From Algoriphagus aestuariicola (lineage in GTDB: Bacteria > Bacteroidota > Bacteroidia > Cytophagales > Cyclobacteriaceae), in assembly GCF_017254835.1 (NCBI RefSeq), contig NZ_JAFKCW010000003.1, positions 434,001 to 498,000 of the forward strand: a stretch of 64,000 nt of DNA. The letters run 5' to 3'. Positions 26,873 to 34,416 of this stretch are shown here, in pieces. The position numbers and the translations under genes were made by a program. Below the pieces are notes generated by a model, which was not told where the DNA came from, ran no database searches, and worked only from the letters and a program-made list of their open reading frames with translations. The stretch's first letter is position 1; the number at the start of each line of letters is the position of its first letter.

Positions 26873-26915
26873 GTATCTAGGGAGTATCCTGCGCGTATCT
26901 AGGGAGTATCGTGCG
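26873..26915. repeat. Two tandem 22-bp units
   Basis: GTATCTAGGGAGTATC followed by C/GTGCG occurs at 26873-26893 and 26895-26915, with a partial relative (AGTATATAGGGG) just before. Period 22 bp. Two units only, so not a CRISPR. It lies in non-coding sequence downstream of the KilA-N pseudogene. Confidence 0.6.
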
Positions 26916-26983
26916 GCATAGTACGGCGGATATTGGGTTGTAAGCTTCGCATTTTGGGGAGGGAAGCATAACCTGAAATATGC

Positions 26984-27333
26984 TTTAGCAATTCTATCGC
27001 GGACAGTAATTGCTTCAATATCTGTCTTGTAGTTGATTTTGCCCAATTCACGTTTGGCAGACCAGCCGAGTAATTCTTGCTCCTCCTCCTTGAGCCGTTG
27101 GAATTCGGTAATCAGGTACATCTTAAAAGGAATGCTGATCCGGAACCGAATTCAAAAGCAATGTCTTTATGGGCGTAGGTTCCCCCATATTTTCCCTTTC
27201 TGACGGTAATTCCAATGGCATTGGCACGACTCTCACTTTTCTTGGCATTTGCCATATCTGTAAGTGATGTATTATCCTTTTCTTCAATGGATAAGATCGT
27301 TATTTCAGCATTTTCCACTTTTATTTTAGCCAT
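26984..27333 (-). pseudogene. KilA-N domain protein, deleted and frameshifted
   Basis: The minus-strand start MAKIKVENAEITIL...SLTDMANAKKSESRA is the N-terminus of the Bacteroidota KilA-N domain protein family. It jumps directly to NAIGITVRKGKYGGTYAHKDIAFEFGS, skipping the roughly 40-residue core that normally lies between. A frameshift near 27120-27135 then moves the reading into MYLITEFQRLKEEEQELLGW...GKINY, the next conserved block. The long C-terminal part is missing after about 26984. KilA-N proteins are phage-type DNA-binding proteins. The gene is certainly dead: internal deletion, frameshift and truncation. Confidence 0.82.
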
Positions 27334-27686
27334 CTAACCCTGCAATATTAAATGATTAACAATCCAATATGTGAAGCCGGTTGATCAAGAAATAAAAAGA
27401 TTAGGACTATTAAAATGCCGTGTAGTGGGTGTTTTTTAAACTACCTCACCCCTCACAATACCACCCTGCAAGCTGGCCCCTCGCTAGTCCTCCCTACAGC
27501 CCGACTCTTCGCTAGATTGATCTGCCGCGGCCGGTTAATCCTCCATGCTCAGCCCTCCAAAGGGATCATTTCTTAGCGCTCGGTTGCTTCGCACCAGCCC
27601 AAGGATTTCCTCCAGGTTCCCGTCCAGTTCATCAAGATGTATTTTTTCTTAATTTGGGCAGCTTTACAATTTCTCATCTATAATTC
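27334..27686. other. Non-coding gap with a possible coding remnant
   Basis: 353 bp between the KilA-N pseudogene and the VOC gene. The stretch 27421-27530 is unusually C-rich on the plus strand and shows no coding signal. 27535-27651 holds the short minus-strand remnant listed separately. No RNA gene, promoter or terminator is evident. Confidence 0.6.
27535..27648 (-). pseudogene. Unidentified C-terminal coding remnant
   Basis: Read on the minus strand, 37 codons between two stops give a protein-like peptide containing LDELDGNLEEILGLV and SNRALRNDPFGGLSMED, followed by TAA. It has no start codon and looks like the end of a once longer gene. I do not recognise the family; chance is not excluded. 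Confidence 0.3.
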
Positions 27687-28208
27687 ATGAAAAGCTCCCT
27701 GTTAAAAATCATTAGTATTGCCGCTATACTGCTGGTGAATATTCCTGCATTCTCCCAAACAAATTTCAGCAGTAATTTAATTGGTTTGGGCGTGGTGGTA
27801 TCTGATCTGGAACGATCCTTAGACTTCTATGTCGATGGGATTGGTATGGCCAAGGCGTATAGCTTCACCATCAATGAAGATTTCTCCATACGTTCGGGTC
27901 TTTCAAACGGTGTTGCCGTCGAAGTAACCGTTCTAAAATTGGAGAACAGCCCAAACGCAAATGAGTGGAAGCTGATGAGTTTTGGCAATAAACAAACGGA
28001 GTCTAAACCGGGCTATATCCAGGATGGAACTGGCGTTCAGTATATCACCATTAATGTAAAGGCGTTGAATCCCGTGATTAAAAGGTTAAAAGAAAAGAAT
28101 GTCAAATTTTTGGGAAGTACGCCTACACCATTAAATCAGAATTTACATTTCGTCTTGGTGCAAGATCCTGACGGGATCTTCATTGAACTGATAGGGCCTT
28201 TGGAATAG
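27687..28208 (+). CDS. Exported VOC (glyoxalase/dioxygenase-fold) protein
   Basis: 173 aa. Signal peptide KSSLLKIISIAAILLVNIPAFSQ, unusual for this mostly cytosolic fold. The mature part is one vicinal-oxygen-chelate domain with paired beta-alpha-beta-beta-beta units: LGVVVSDLERSLDFYVDGIGM at the start and HFVLVQDPDGIFIELIGPLE at the end, whose Glu is a usual metal ligand. Substrate unknown; glyoxalase, fosfomycin-resistance or dioxygenase-like activities share the fold. It is the only apparently intact gene between the two direct repeats, so it may be a transferred passenger. Confidence 0.82.
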   Translation: MKSSLLKIISIAAILLVNIPAFSQTNFSSNLIGLGVVVSDLERSLDFYVDGIGMAKAYSFTINEDFSIRSGLSNGVAVEVTVLKLENSPNANEWKLMSFGNKQTESKPGYIQDGTGVQYITINVKALNPVIKRLKEKNVKFLGSTPTPLNQNLHFVLVQDPDGIFIELIGPLE

Positions 28209-28432
28209 TCGACTTTTTGGCATGATCATTCATGCCTTACCCACATCTTCATAATTACAAAGACTTTGATAGCTCACCCTTCCCTCTCCTAGCTCATCCC
28301 TTCCTTCTTCCCGATATCGCTATGCTTAAGGGGAGAGGCTATCGGCCACATCATACGCAGAGGCAAATGATTGTTATGTTCTCAACTTTACTTAACAGGA
28401 CCATTTGTACTTTTAGAGAATCTACCCTAATA

Positions 28433-28582
28433 TCATGGAACTTGCCTAAGCCGTAGTTTTGTTTTTGCTTCTATGGAAGTAATGACCCTTTCGATTGCTT
28501 TTGCCACCACTTCAGGATTATCATAGTGAATGAAGTGGCCACTTTTTTCGTCTAGAATGAATATTGAGTTAGTCGATAAGGT
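28433..28582 (-). pseudogene. Alpha/beta-hydrolase C-terminal remnant
   Basis: Minus-strand translation gives TLSTNSIFILDEKSGHFIHY then DNPEVVAKAIERVI and a stop. SGHFIHYDNPEVVAKAI is the standard end of alpha/beta-hydrolase-fold enzymes, with the catalytic His in GHF. Everything upstream (nucleophile elbow, acid) is absent, because IstB-like sequence directly abuts it in another frame. Confidence 0.7.
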
Positions 28583-28589
28583 GTATCGG

Positions 28590-28705
28590 CATTGAGAGGC
28601 TGCAGGCTAAAGTCATCCAGAATTAGCAGGTGTTTTTTTTCAATCTCATCACAGACTGATTTTTTTTTCCCGTATCCAAGACCCTGGAATAGACTTCCCT
28701 TCAAT
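28590..28705 (-). mobile_element. IS21-family IstB fragment
   Basis: Minus-strand translation includes SLFQGLGYGKKKS, then CDEIEKKHLLILDDFSLQPL. The Walker-B-like LLILDDFxLQPL is characteristic of IstB, the ATPase helper of IS21 transposases. Walker A, the rest of IstB, IstA and terminal repeats are missing. It marks past IS21 activity, probably the event that truncated the adjoining hydrolase gene. Confidence 0.65.
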
Positions 28706-28730
28706 CCACAATCCCTCGGACTTTCCTGAT

Positions 28731-28893
28731 GGAAAATCGATCCGCCAACTGCATTGACCCCGAATAAGCTTGGAACGGCCCCTGTACCCTGGAGTTTGCT
28801 CCAGTCTTCGGCTGCAATGGATTCACCTATCCCAACTTCTGAGCCGCAGACCAAGCCGGCCTCAAATCATGGACTTTGGGCGCTTGCAAGTAA
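28731..28893 (+). pseudogene. Decayed second copy of the Kazal gene
   Basis: Aligns to the intact gene at 26472-26634. The signal peptide is absent. The codon after the conserved Pro-Glu is TAA (GAA to TAA). A second nonsense codon replaces Cys58 (TGT to TGA), and the VCGC motif has become VFGC. It cannot make a Kazal domain. The final ~90 bp remain identical to copy 1, so the copies separated fairly recently or that end was homogenised. Confidence 0.85.
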
Positions 28894-28920
28894 AAAGGCT
28901 GCCATTCCTGACAGCCTTTT
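28893..28920. terminator. Terminator at glmS 3' end (repeat copy 2)
   Basis: AAAAGGCTG / CAGCCTTTT hairpin with a 10 nt loop, 3 bp past the glmS stop on the minus strand, with A/T runs on both sides. Confidence 0.8.
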
Positions 28921-28923
28921 GGT

Positions 28924-30765
28924 CTATTCTACAGTTACGGATTTCGCTAGATTCCTGGGCTGGTCGACATTGCACCCTCGCATCACAGCGATGTGATAGG
29001 AAAGCAGCTGCAGGGGAACGACCGCAACCAAAGGCACAAAGGCCTCGTGCAATTCTGGTATTTCTATCACGTGGTCAGCCATGGCTTTTACCTGGGTATC
29101 CCCTTCGGTGACCACAGCGATTACTTTTCCCTTTCTGGCTTTTACTTCCTGGATGTTGCTCACCACTTTTTCATAGGAACTGTCCTGAGTGGCGATGAAA
29201 ATCACCGGCATCTCCTCGTCGATCAACGCGATCGGACCGTGCTTCATTTCAGCGGCGGGATATCCTTCCGCGTGGATGTAGGAGATCTCTTTCAACTTAA
29301 GTGCTCCCTCAAGAGCAACCGGGAAATTATAGCCTCGTCCCAGATAGAGTGCATTTCTGACTTCCTTGTACTCGGAGGCGATGTATTTGATGAGCTCATT
29401 GGTCTGAAGAGCCTTTTCTACCTTGGCAGGCACTGCGGCCAATTCATGTAAAAGTTGTATATACTTGCTTTCAGGCAAAGTGCCTCTTTGGTATCCCAGC
29501 TTCAAAGCCATCATGGCCAAAACCGAGATCTGTGCAGTAAAAGCCTTGGTGGATGCCACCCCAATCTCCGGTCCTGCATGGGTATAAGAGCCCGCATGGG
29601 TTGCTCTGGGAATCGAAGAACCAACCACATTGCACACGCCGAAGATTGTCGCCCCTTTTGATTTGGCCAGCTCGATAGCAGCAAGGGTATCTGCGGTTTC
29701 ACCAGACTGGGAAATGGCGATGACAAAGTCCTTTTCGCTGATCACCGGATTTCGGTATCTAAATTCAGAAGCATATTCCACTTCTACGGGTACTCTGGCA
29801 AATTCCTCAAAGAGGTATTCTGCCACCAAGCCGGCGTGCCAAGATGTCCCACAGGCCGTGATGATGATCCGTTCGGCATTTTGAAATTTGTTCATGTAAT
29901 CCCGCAGACCGCCCAAAACCAATCGTCCTGACTTGGCATCGAGTCGTCCCCTAAGACAATCGGAAATTGACTTAGGCTGCTCATAGATCTCCTTGAGCAT
30001 AAAATGTTCGTATCCCCCTTTTTCAATCGCCTCCAACTCCATTTCCAGTTGGTTGATATAGGGGTTGGTCTCGATGTTTTCGATCGTTTTGAGCTGTAGT
30101 TTTCCGTCGCGGATCACGGCGATTTCGTAATCGTCGAGGTAGACCACCTTATTGGTGTATTCGATGATAGGGGTAGCATCGGAAGCTAGGAAATATTCAT
30201 CCTCCCCCACGCCTATGACCAATGGAGATCCTTTTCTTGCTGCAATGAGCGTGTCCGGTTCCTCCTTGTTAATCAGCACGATCGCGTAGGCTCCAACTAC
30301 CTTGTGCAATGCGAGGCGAAGCGCCTCGTCAAGGGTGCACTGGTTATTCAGATAAATATCCTCAATGAACTTCACAAAAACCTCCGTGTCGGTATCACTT
30401 TGGAATTGATAGCCCTTCTGAAGCAAATCCTTTTTCAGCACCTCGTAGTTTTCGATAATCCCATTGTGGATCATCGCAAATTTTTCTGAGGAGGAGTAGT
30501 GCGGGTGCGCATTTACATCGTTGGGTTCTCCATGGGTAGCCCATCGGGTATGTCCAATTCCGATCTTGGATTCTATCGCCCCGTTTGAGTCGAGATATTT
30601 CTCTAGCTCGGAGACTTTTCCTTTCTTCTTATAGATGCTGAGCCCGTCTTTATCTAGAAGGGCCACACCAGCTGAATCATAACCCCGGTATTCCAATCTC
30701 CGGAGTCCTTTGAGGATGATGGGCAAAGCTTCCTGCTGTCCCACATACGCCACAATTCCACACAT
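28924..30765 (-). CDS. glmS: Glutamine-fructose-6-phosphate aminotransferase
   Basis: 613 aa. Starts MCGIVAYVGQQ, so Cys2 becomes the N-terminal nucleophile of the type II glutaminase domain after Met removal; an upstream in-frame extension is rejected for this reason. The glutaminase domain (about 1-240) includes GIGHTRWATHG and HNGIIENYE. Two SIS isomerase domains follow (ITACGTSWHAGLVAEYLFE, SQSGETADTLAAI, and the second with LGRGYNFPVALEGALKLKEISYIHAEGYPAAEMKHGPIALI). It ends DQPRNLAKSVTVE. It makes glucosamine-6-P, the first committed step to UDP-GlcNAc. Confidence 0.98.
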   Translation of the reverse strand: MCGIVAYVGQQEALPIILKGLRRLEYRGYDSAGVALLDKDGLSIYKKKGKVSELEKYLDSNGAIESKIGIGHTRWATHGEPNDVNAHPHYSSSEKFAMIHNGIIENYEVLKKDLLQKGYQFQSDTDTEVFVKFIEDIYLNNQCTLDEALRLALHKVVGAYAIVLINKEEPDTLIAARKGSPLVIGVGEDEYFLASDATPIIEYTNKVVYLDDYEIAVIRDGKLQLKTIENIETNPYINQLEMELEAIEKGGYEHFMLKEIYEQPKSISDCLRGRLDAKSGRLVLGGLRDYMNKFQNAERIIITACGTSWHAGLVAEYLFEEFARVPVEVEYASEFRYRNPVISEKDFVIAISQSGETADTLAAIELAKSKGATIFGVCNVVGSSIPRATHAGSYTHAGPEIGVASTKAFTAQISVLAMMALKLGYQRGTLPESKYIQLLHELAAVPAKVEKALQTNELIKYIASEYKEVRNALYLGRGYNFPVALEGALKLKEISYIHAEGYPAAEMKHGPIALIDEEMPVIFIATQDSSYEKVVSNIQEVKARKGKVIAVVTEGDTQVKAMADHVIEIPELHEAFVPLVAVVPLQLLSYHIAVMRGCNVDQPRNLAKSVTVE

Positions 30766-30819
30766 TTTTGAAAAATAATTAAAGTTGGTTTGTACTTCCG
30801 CAAAGAAACAGGATTCATG

Positions 30820-30860
30820 CCAAAAAAAATAATCCACTTTCCTAAAAACGGAAAGTGGAT
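30820..30860 (-). terminator. Terminator of the DUF4270 transcription unit
   Basis: ATCCACTTTCC-taaaaac-GGAAAGTGGAT, an 11 bp perfect stem (30832-30860). On the minus strand it is followed by ATTATTTTTTTT, so it ends transcripts coming from the DUF4270 gene rather than glmS. Confidence 0.9.
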
Positions 30861-30888
30861 CAGGTATACTTATCGGAAATCGATTGAA

Positions 30889-32244
30889 CTATCTGGATTT
30901 GGAGTAAATTACTTTTATCATGATTTTATCCTTGTTCACTTTAAACTGACGGAGGGATCTTTGAAAATCAATCCCTGTGCTTGACAGCCCAGGTTTAGGG
31001 GGAATTGAGCCGTCAAGAAGCCAGTTTTGGCGAATGAGGTCTCCGCGATAGATTGCATTGATATGGGAGGTCAGACCGGTCTGATACAATTTATCCTCCG
31101 AGTCATAGGCCAAGATAGCCGCAGTCGTAAAGGCGTTGTTTGGCACTCGCTCTCCCTCTGCGTTTTGCAAGACTTGGGGTTGAGCATCTTCCTGCACATA
31201 AAGTTGCGCATTGTTGATTGTACTTCGGATTGGCTCATTATTCTGATCCACGAACTTCATGACCATTCCTGTAATCGGAACGTTTTCCTCATCCTGATCT
31301 TCTATTGCGCCAATGGTAAATTGAACCTGATTGAATGTAACTCCAGACAATGTGTCCAAAAATGCATCCAATGGACTAGTGTCTATCCTCATGGCCATTG
31401 CAACTGTGGACTTCATCCCCACTATATGGGCCATATCATAGGACAGGCCATATTCCGTCACGACTTCTGTAGGCGTGCCGCTGCGGTCTGATTCTATTCC
31501 GTTGAAGCTTCTGGAGGAGAACGTATTGATATCGTATTTTAAGGGTACGGTGTCTCCTACCGCATGGTAATACACTGCGATACCGGTGTTCGCACCCAAG
31601 GCAACGCCAATAGTTGAATTGTCTCCTTCCTTGGCTTTGACCGCTATTCCGGGAAAATATTTTCTGAAATTGATCAGATTGTCAAACTCACTCCCGGACT
31701 TCAGCTTTTCGAAAAGCTCTTGCTGAAATGCCTCGTCTACCGAAAGCTGCATGACAGTGTCCTTGACCTCATCGAATGTGATGTCGATGGTGGCAAGCGG
31801 CTCTGTCATGTAAGCAAGCTTGTCAAAATTGTAATAAAGCGTATCCAGAATAGGCTCGGAGAGCATGTGAACCGAATATCTTTTCGCCTGGTCCAAATCG
31901 GAACCATTTACACTGACCACCTCCATATTGAAAAAGACGGAGTCGAGGATCGCATCTGCTTTTGGCCTCGCATCGGTCGCATCAATGTACATTCTCGAGT
32001 AGCCCGTAGCGTCCGTCTTGCCAAAGTAGTCATCGGACTCATTGCCCACCACCAAAACTCCAGAATTGGTCGTGTTAAACGAATCCAACAGCACCAATTG
32101 AGCATCTAAGGCAAACTCCTCGTAGAATACGCCGATCTGGTTGTTTCCCGGAGCCAACTCAAGGCCGACTGTTGCCGGGTCACTGCATGAACTGTTGAAT
32201 AAGAAAGAAGCGATGGCCAATCCGGCCAATAATTTAGCCCGCAA
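30889..32244 (-). CDS. DUF4270 lipoprotein
   Basis: 451 aa, DUF4270 family, a Bacteroidota-specific secreted or outer-membrane lipoprotein of unknown function. The signal ends FLFNSSCSDPATVGLE, lipid-anchor Cys. Typical internal blocks include GVFYEEFALDAQLVLLDSFNTTNSGVLVVG and ATGYSRMYIDA. There is no ATG near the signal peptide. I chose a TTG at 32244, which overlaps the 3' end of the upstream GlgA-like gene by 11 nt and places Arg-Ala-Lys before the hydrophobic core. A TTG at 32307 is the alternative. Adjacency to the GlgA-like gene and glmS recurs in this lineage. Confidence 0.82.
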   Translation of the reverse strand: MRAKLLAGLAIASFLFNSSCSDPATVGLELAPGNNQIGVFYEEFALDAQLVLLDSFNTTNSGVLVVGNESDDYFGKTDATGYSRMYIDATDARPKADAILDSVFFNMEVVSVNGSDLDQAKRYSVHMLSEPILDTLYYNFDKLAYMTEPLATIDITFDEVKDTVMQLSVDEAFQQELFEKLKSGSEFDNLINFRKYFPGIAVKAKEGDNSTIGVALGANTGIAVYYHAVGDTVPLKYDINTFSSRSFNGIESDRSGTPTEVVTEYGLSYDMAHIVGMKSTVAMAMRIDTSPLDAFLDTLSGVTFNQVQFTIGAIEDQDEENVPITGMVMKFVDQNNEPIRSTINNAQLYVQEDAQPQVLQNAEGERVPNNAFTTAAILAYDSEDKLYQTGLTSHINAIYRGDLIRQNWLLDGSIPPKPGLSSTGIDFQRSLRQFKVNKDKIMIKVIYSKSR

Positions 32245-33046
32245 GGCTGTTGTATATCCCAAAAAGCTCGTCGTGAGCCTGCTGTTCTTCTTGAATACTG
32301 ATTTCAAACTTTTTGTCTTTTGAGAAATCCTCGATGAGTTGGTTTAATTCCGGGGAGACCGCTGAGCCTTTTACCACGAGGTCGGCGTATTCCATACCCA
32401 TCTTGATAAAACCGGTGAAGTCTTTGGTCTTCAAAGGTGCTAAAATAGTGTCATCGATATCCACCATCTTAACCTTGTTTAACAAATCGTCGCCAAAGGT
32501 ATGCGAAAATCCATTGTTGTAGATCGCAAACACGGTTTTCGTGTCCTTAAAAAGTGGCTCGTTCTTGTAGGTCGTCTTTAGGTACATCGGAATCAGCGAA
32601 GTCATCCAGTCATTGCAATGCACGATATCCGGAGCCCATCCTAGTTTCTTCACGGTCTCTATCACACCTTTGCAAAAGAAAATTGCCCGCTCGTCATTGT
32701 CTTCGTAAAACTTCTGCTGTTTGTCATGGAAGACATGCTTTCGCTGGAAATAATCTTCGTTGTCAATAAAGTAGACCTGGAGCTTGGCATTTGGGATCGA
32801 CGCCACTTTGATGATCAGGGGCTTCTCCTCGTCTCCCACTGCAATATTGATCCCGGAAAGACGGACTACCTCATGGAGTCTGTTTTTTCGCTCATTGATC
32901 AGCCCAAATCTTGGCACCAAGATACGGATCTCCATTCCTCGCTCTTGCATAGCTTGGGGCAGGGATCGTAAGAAATTGGCTACTTCGGAAGTTTGTAAGA
33001 AAGGGTTGATTTCACTGGCAACGTAGAGGATACGCAGTTTGGACAT
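32234..33046 (-). CDS. Half-length glycogen/starch-synthase-like protein
   Basis: 270 aa, homologous to the N-terminal GT5 domain of glycogen synthase only: LRILYVASEINPF, PQAMQERGMEIRILVPRFG, FYEDNDERAIFFCKGVIE, PDIVHCNDWMTSLIPMYLK. Full synthases are ~480 aa and carry a second Rossmann domain that is absent here. The ADP-glucose-binding KTGGL that follows SExxPF is replaced by QTSEV (residues 18-22). Glycogen synthase activity is therefore unlikely; it may bind a sugar or act as a regulator. It is divergent from panC, with -7 boxes for each between them, and overlaps the DUF4270 gene start. Confidence 0.85.
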   Translation of the reverse strand: MSKLRILYVASEINPFLQTSEVANFLRSLPQAMQERGMEIRILVPRFGLINERKNRLHEVVRLSGINIAVGDEEKPLIIKVASIPNAKLQVYFIDNEDYFQRKHVFHDKQQKFYEDNDERAIFFCKGVIETVKKLGWAPDIVHCNDWMTSLIPMYLKTTYKNEPLFKDTKTVFAIYNNGFSHTFGDDLLNKVKMVDIDDTILAPLKTKDFTGFIKMGMEYADLVVKGSAVSPELNQLIEDFSKDKKFEISIQEEQQAHDELFGIYNSLAG

Positions 33047-33084
33047 GCTAAAGGGATTTTAATGAACGTGATAAACAACGGGCA

Positions 33085-33092
33085 CAAAGTTA
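33085..33092 (-). promoter_or_regulatory. -7 box for the GlgA-like gene
   Basis: Minus strand reads TAACTTTG (TAnnTTTG), 38 nt upstream of the ATG at 33046. A well-placed -33 TTTG is not evident. Confidence 0.45.
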
Positions 33093-33113
33093 AATAAAAA
33101 AAGCCAAAAAGCA

Positions 33114-33142
33114 TTGTAATTCTGGATATTAATCTACTTTTG
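33114..33142 (+). promoter_or_regulatory. panC promoter (-33 TTG, -7 TACTTTTG)
   Basis: TTG at 33114-33116, an 18 nt spacer, then TACTTTTG at 33135-33142, matching the Bacteroidota sigma-ABfr consensus. It lies 29 nt before the GTG start, leaving a leader of roughly 20 nt. Confidence 0.6.
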
Positions 33143-33171
33143 CCCCAATTTAGCCGAAATACTACCCTGGC

Positions 33172-34020
33172 GTGAAGCTAATCCGTACCGGAGCCGAATG
33201 GAACCCCCTCTGGCTCAATCACCTTCAGAAAAACCATCAGATCGGACTCGTACCCACCATGGGCGCCCTGCATGAGGGGCATCTGCAATTGGTCAGAAAA
33301 TCCAAGCAAAGGTCAGATCTCACAGTGGTGTCCATTTTTGTTAATCCGACACAGTTCAACAATTCAGAAGATTTTGCCAAGTATCCTGTCACCCTTGAGG
33401 ATGACTTGGAAAAACTCTCTTCAGAGGGCGTTGACTACGTTTTCGCACCGGAAGTGCGGGAGATCTATCCCACCCCGACCAAGCTTCGTTTCGACTTTGG
33501 GGATCTGGAAAGGGTGCTGGAGGGGAAGTTTCGACCGGGGCATTTCAATGGAGTGGGAGTAGTAGTGTCCAAACTATTCCATATCATCAAACCCCATAGA
33601 GCCTTTTTTGGGCAAAAAGATCTGCAGCAGGTTGGAATCATCCGGCGCTTGGTGTCCGACCTTTCATTTGATTTGGAGTTGGAAATTGTCCCGACCCACC
33701 GGGAACCAAATGGACTGGCAATGTCTTCTAGGAATGTGCGTCTCAATCCGGTCGAGAGAGAAAAGGCATTGATGCTCTTCAAAAGCCTGGAAAGTGCCAA
33801 GTCAGGCTTATTCCAAGGCAAACCTTGGACTGAAATCCAAAAGCAGGTAGTAGCGGATTTCGAAGTCGAGCCTTTGGCTAAGCTGGAATACTTCGATCTT
33901 GTAAACCCGGAGACATTTGAAGCCCACTCCGAATTTTCAAAAAACCGAAAATCCTCAATCTGCATCGCTGCGTATATCGGAGATGTCAGGTTGATCGACA
34001 ACATGCCGCTTGTTTCTTAG
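33172..34020 (+). CDS. panC: Pantothenate synthetase
   Basis: 282 aa, full length. Condenses pantoate and beta-alanine with ATP. Motifs: VPTMGALHEGHLQLV with the nucleotide-binding HxGH (H34-H37), SIFVNPTQFNNSEDFAKYP, FRPGHFNGVGVVVSKLFHII, FFGQKDLQQVGIIRRLV, and MSSRNVRL. GTG start at 33172, since no ATG lies before the conserved KLIRT N-terminus. panD, which makes its beta-alanine, follows 48 nt downstream, so the two form a coenzyme A precursor operon. Confidence 0.97.
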   Translation: MKLIRTGAEWNPLWLNHLQKNHQIGLVPTMGALHEGHLQLVRKSKQRSDLTVVSIFVNPTQFNNSEDFAKYPVTLEDDLEKLSSEGVDYVFAPEVREIYPTPTKLRFDFGDLERVLEGKFRPGHFNGVGVVVSKLFHIIKPHRAFFGQKDLQQVGIIRRLVSDLSFDLELEIVPTHREPNGLAMSSRNVRLNPVEREKALMLFKSLESAKSGLFQGKPWTEIQKQVVADFEVEPLAKLEYFDLVNPETFEAHSEFSKNRKSSICIAAYIGDVRLIDNMPLVS

Positions 34021-34068
34021 CACTTGCTGCAAGCGTCGTTTTGTTATTGAACAAACCAACATTTTGCC

Positions 34069-34416
34069 ATGCAAATCCAACTATTAAAGTCAAAAATCCA
34101 CAGAGTAAGAGTAACCCAAGCCGAACTGCATTACGTGGGTTCGATTACTATCGATGAAGATTTAATGGACGCTGCCAATCTGATCGAAAATGAAAAAGTG
34201 CAGATTGTCAATATCAACAACGGGGAGCGACTTGAAACCTATGTGATCAAGGGTGAGCGAGGTAGCGGCGAAATCTGCCTCAACGGTCCCGCGTCCAGAA
34301 AAGTCGCCGTAGGCGATATAATCATCATCATAGCTTATGTGGGGATGGATTTTGAAGAAGCAAAAAAATTCAAACCCGTTTTGGTTTTCCCAGACGAAAG
34401 GAATAGAATAAGCTGA
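34069..34416 (+). CDS. panD: Aspartate 1-decarboxylase
   Basis: 115 aa pyruvoyl-type PanD proenzyme. Self-cleavage is expected between Gly24 and Ser25 in HYVGSITID, generating the pyruvoyl group that decarboxylates aspartate to beta-alanine. Also seen are [25 protein letters not shown] (canonical) and a hydrophobic [12 protein letters not shown]. Preceded by panC. Its stop overlaps the start of the next gene as TGATG, so translation is probably coupled. Confidence 0.97.
   Translation: MQIQLLKSKIHRVRVTQAELHYVGSITIDEDLMDAANLIENEKVQIVNINNGERLETYVIKGERGSGEICLNGPASRKVAVGDIIIIIAYVGMDFEEAKKFKPVLVFPDERNRIS

Larger units (their letters stand above)
28209..28923. other. 715-bp gene graveyard upstream of the glmS 3' end
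   Basis: No intact gene. From left to right: ~220 bp with no signal I can name; an alpha/beta-hydrolase C-terminus (minus); an IstB fragment (minus); a dead Kazal copy (plus) with its terminator. The frames run into one another without starts, so short frames predicted here are artefacts. Confidence 0.75.
28731..28932. repeat. Direct repeat, copy 2 (overlaps glmS end)
   Basis: 202 bp counterpart of 26472-26674, in the same orientation. Its right end (to CTATTCTAC) includes the glmS stop codon and last codons. Confidence 0.85.

Noticed and set aside
26873-26915. CRISPR array
   Set aside because: Only two units, no spacers of uniform length, no cas genes.
28754-29111. Plus-strand open frames over the start of the patch/glmS junction
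   Set aside because: They arise from the dead Kazal copy read in wrong frames and from antisense of glmS.
32234-33046. Calling the GT5-like gene glgA (glycogen synthase)
   Set aside because: Half length, no second domain, KTGGL absent; no glycogen pathway gene next to it.
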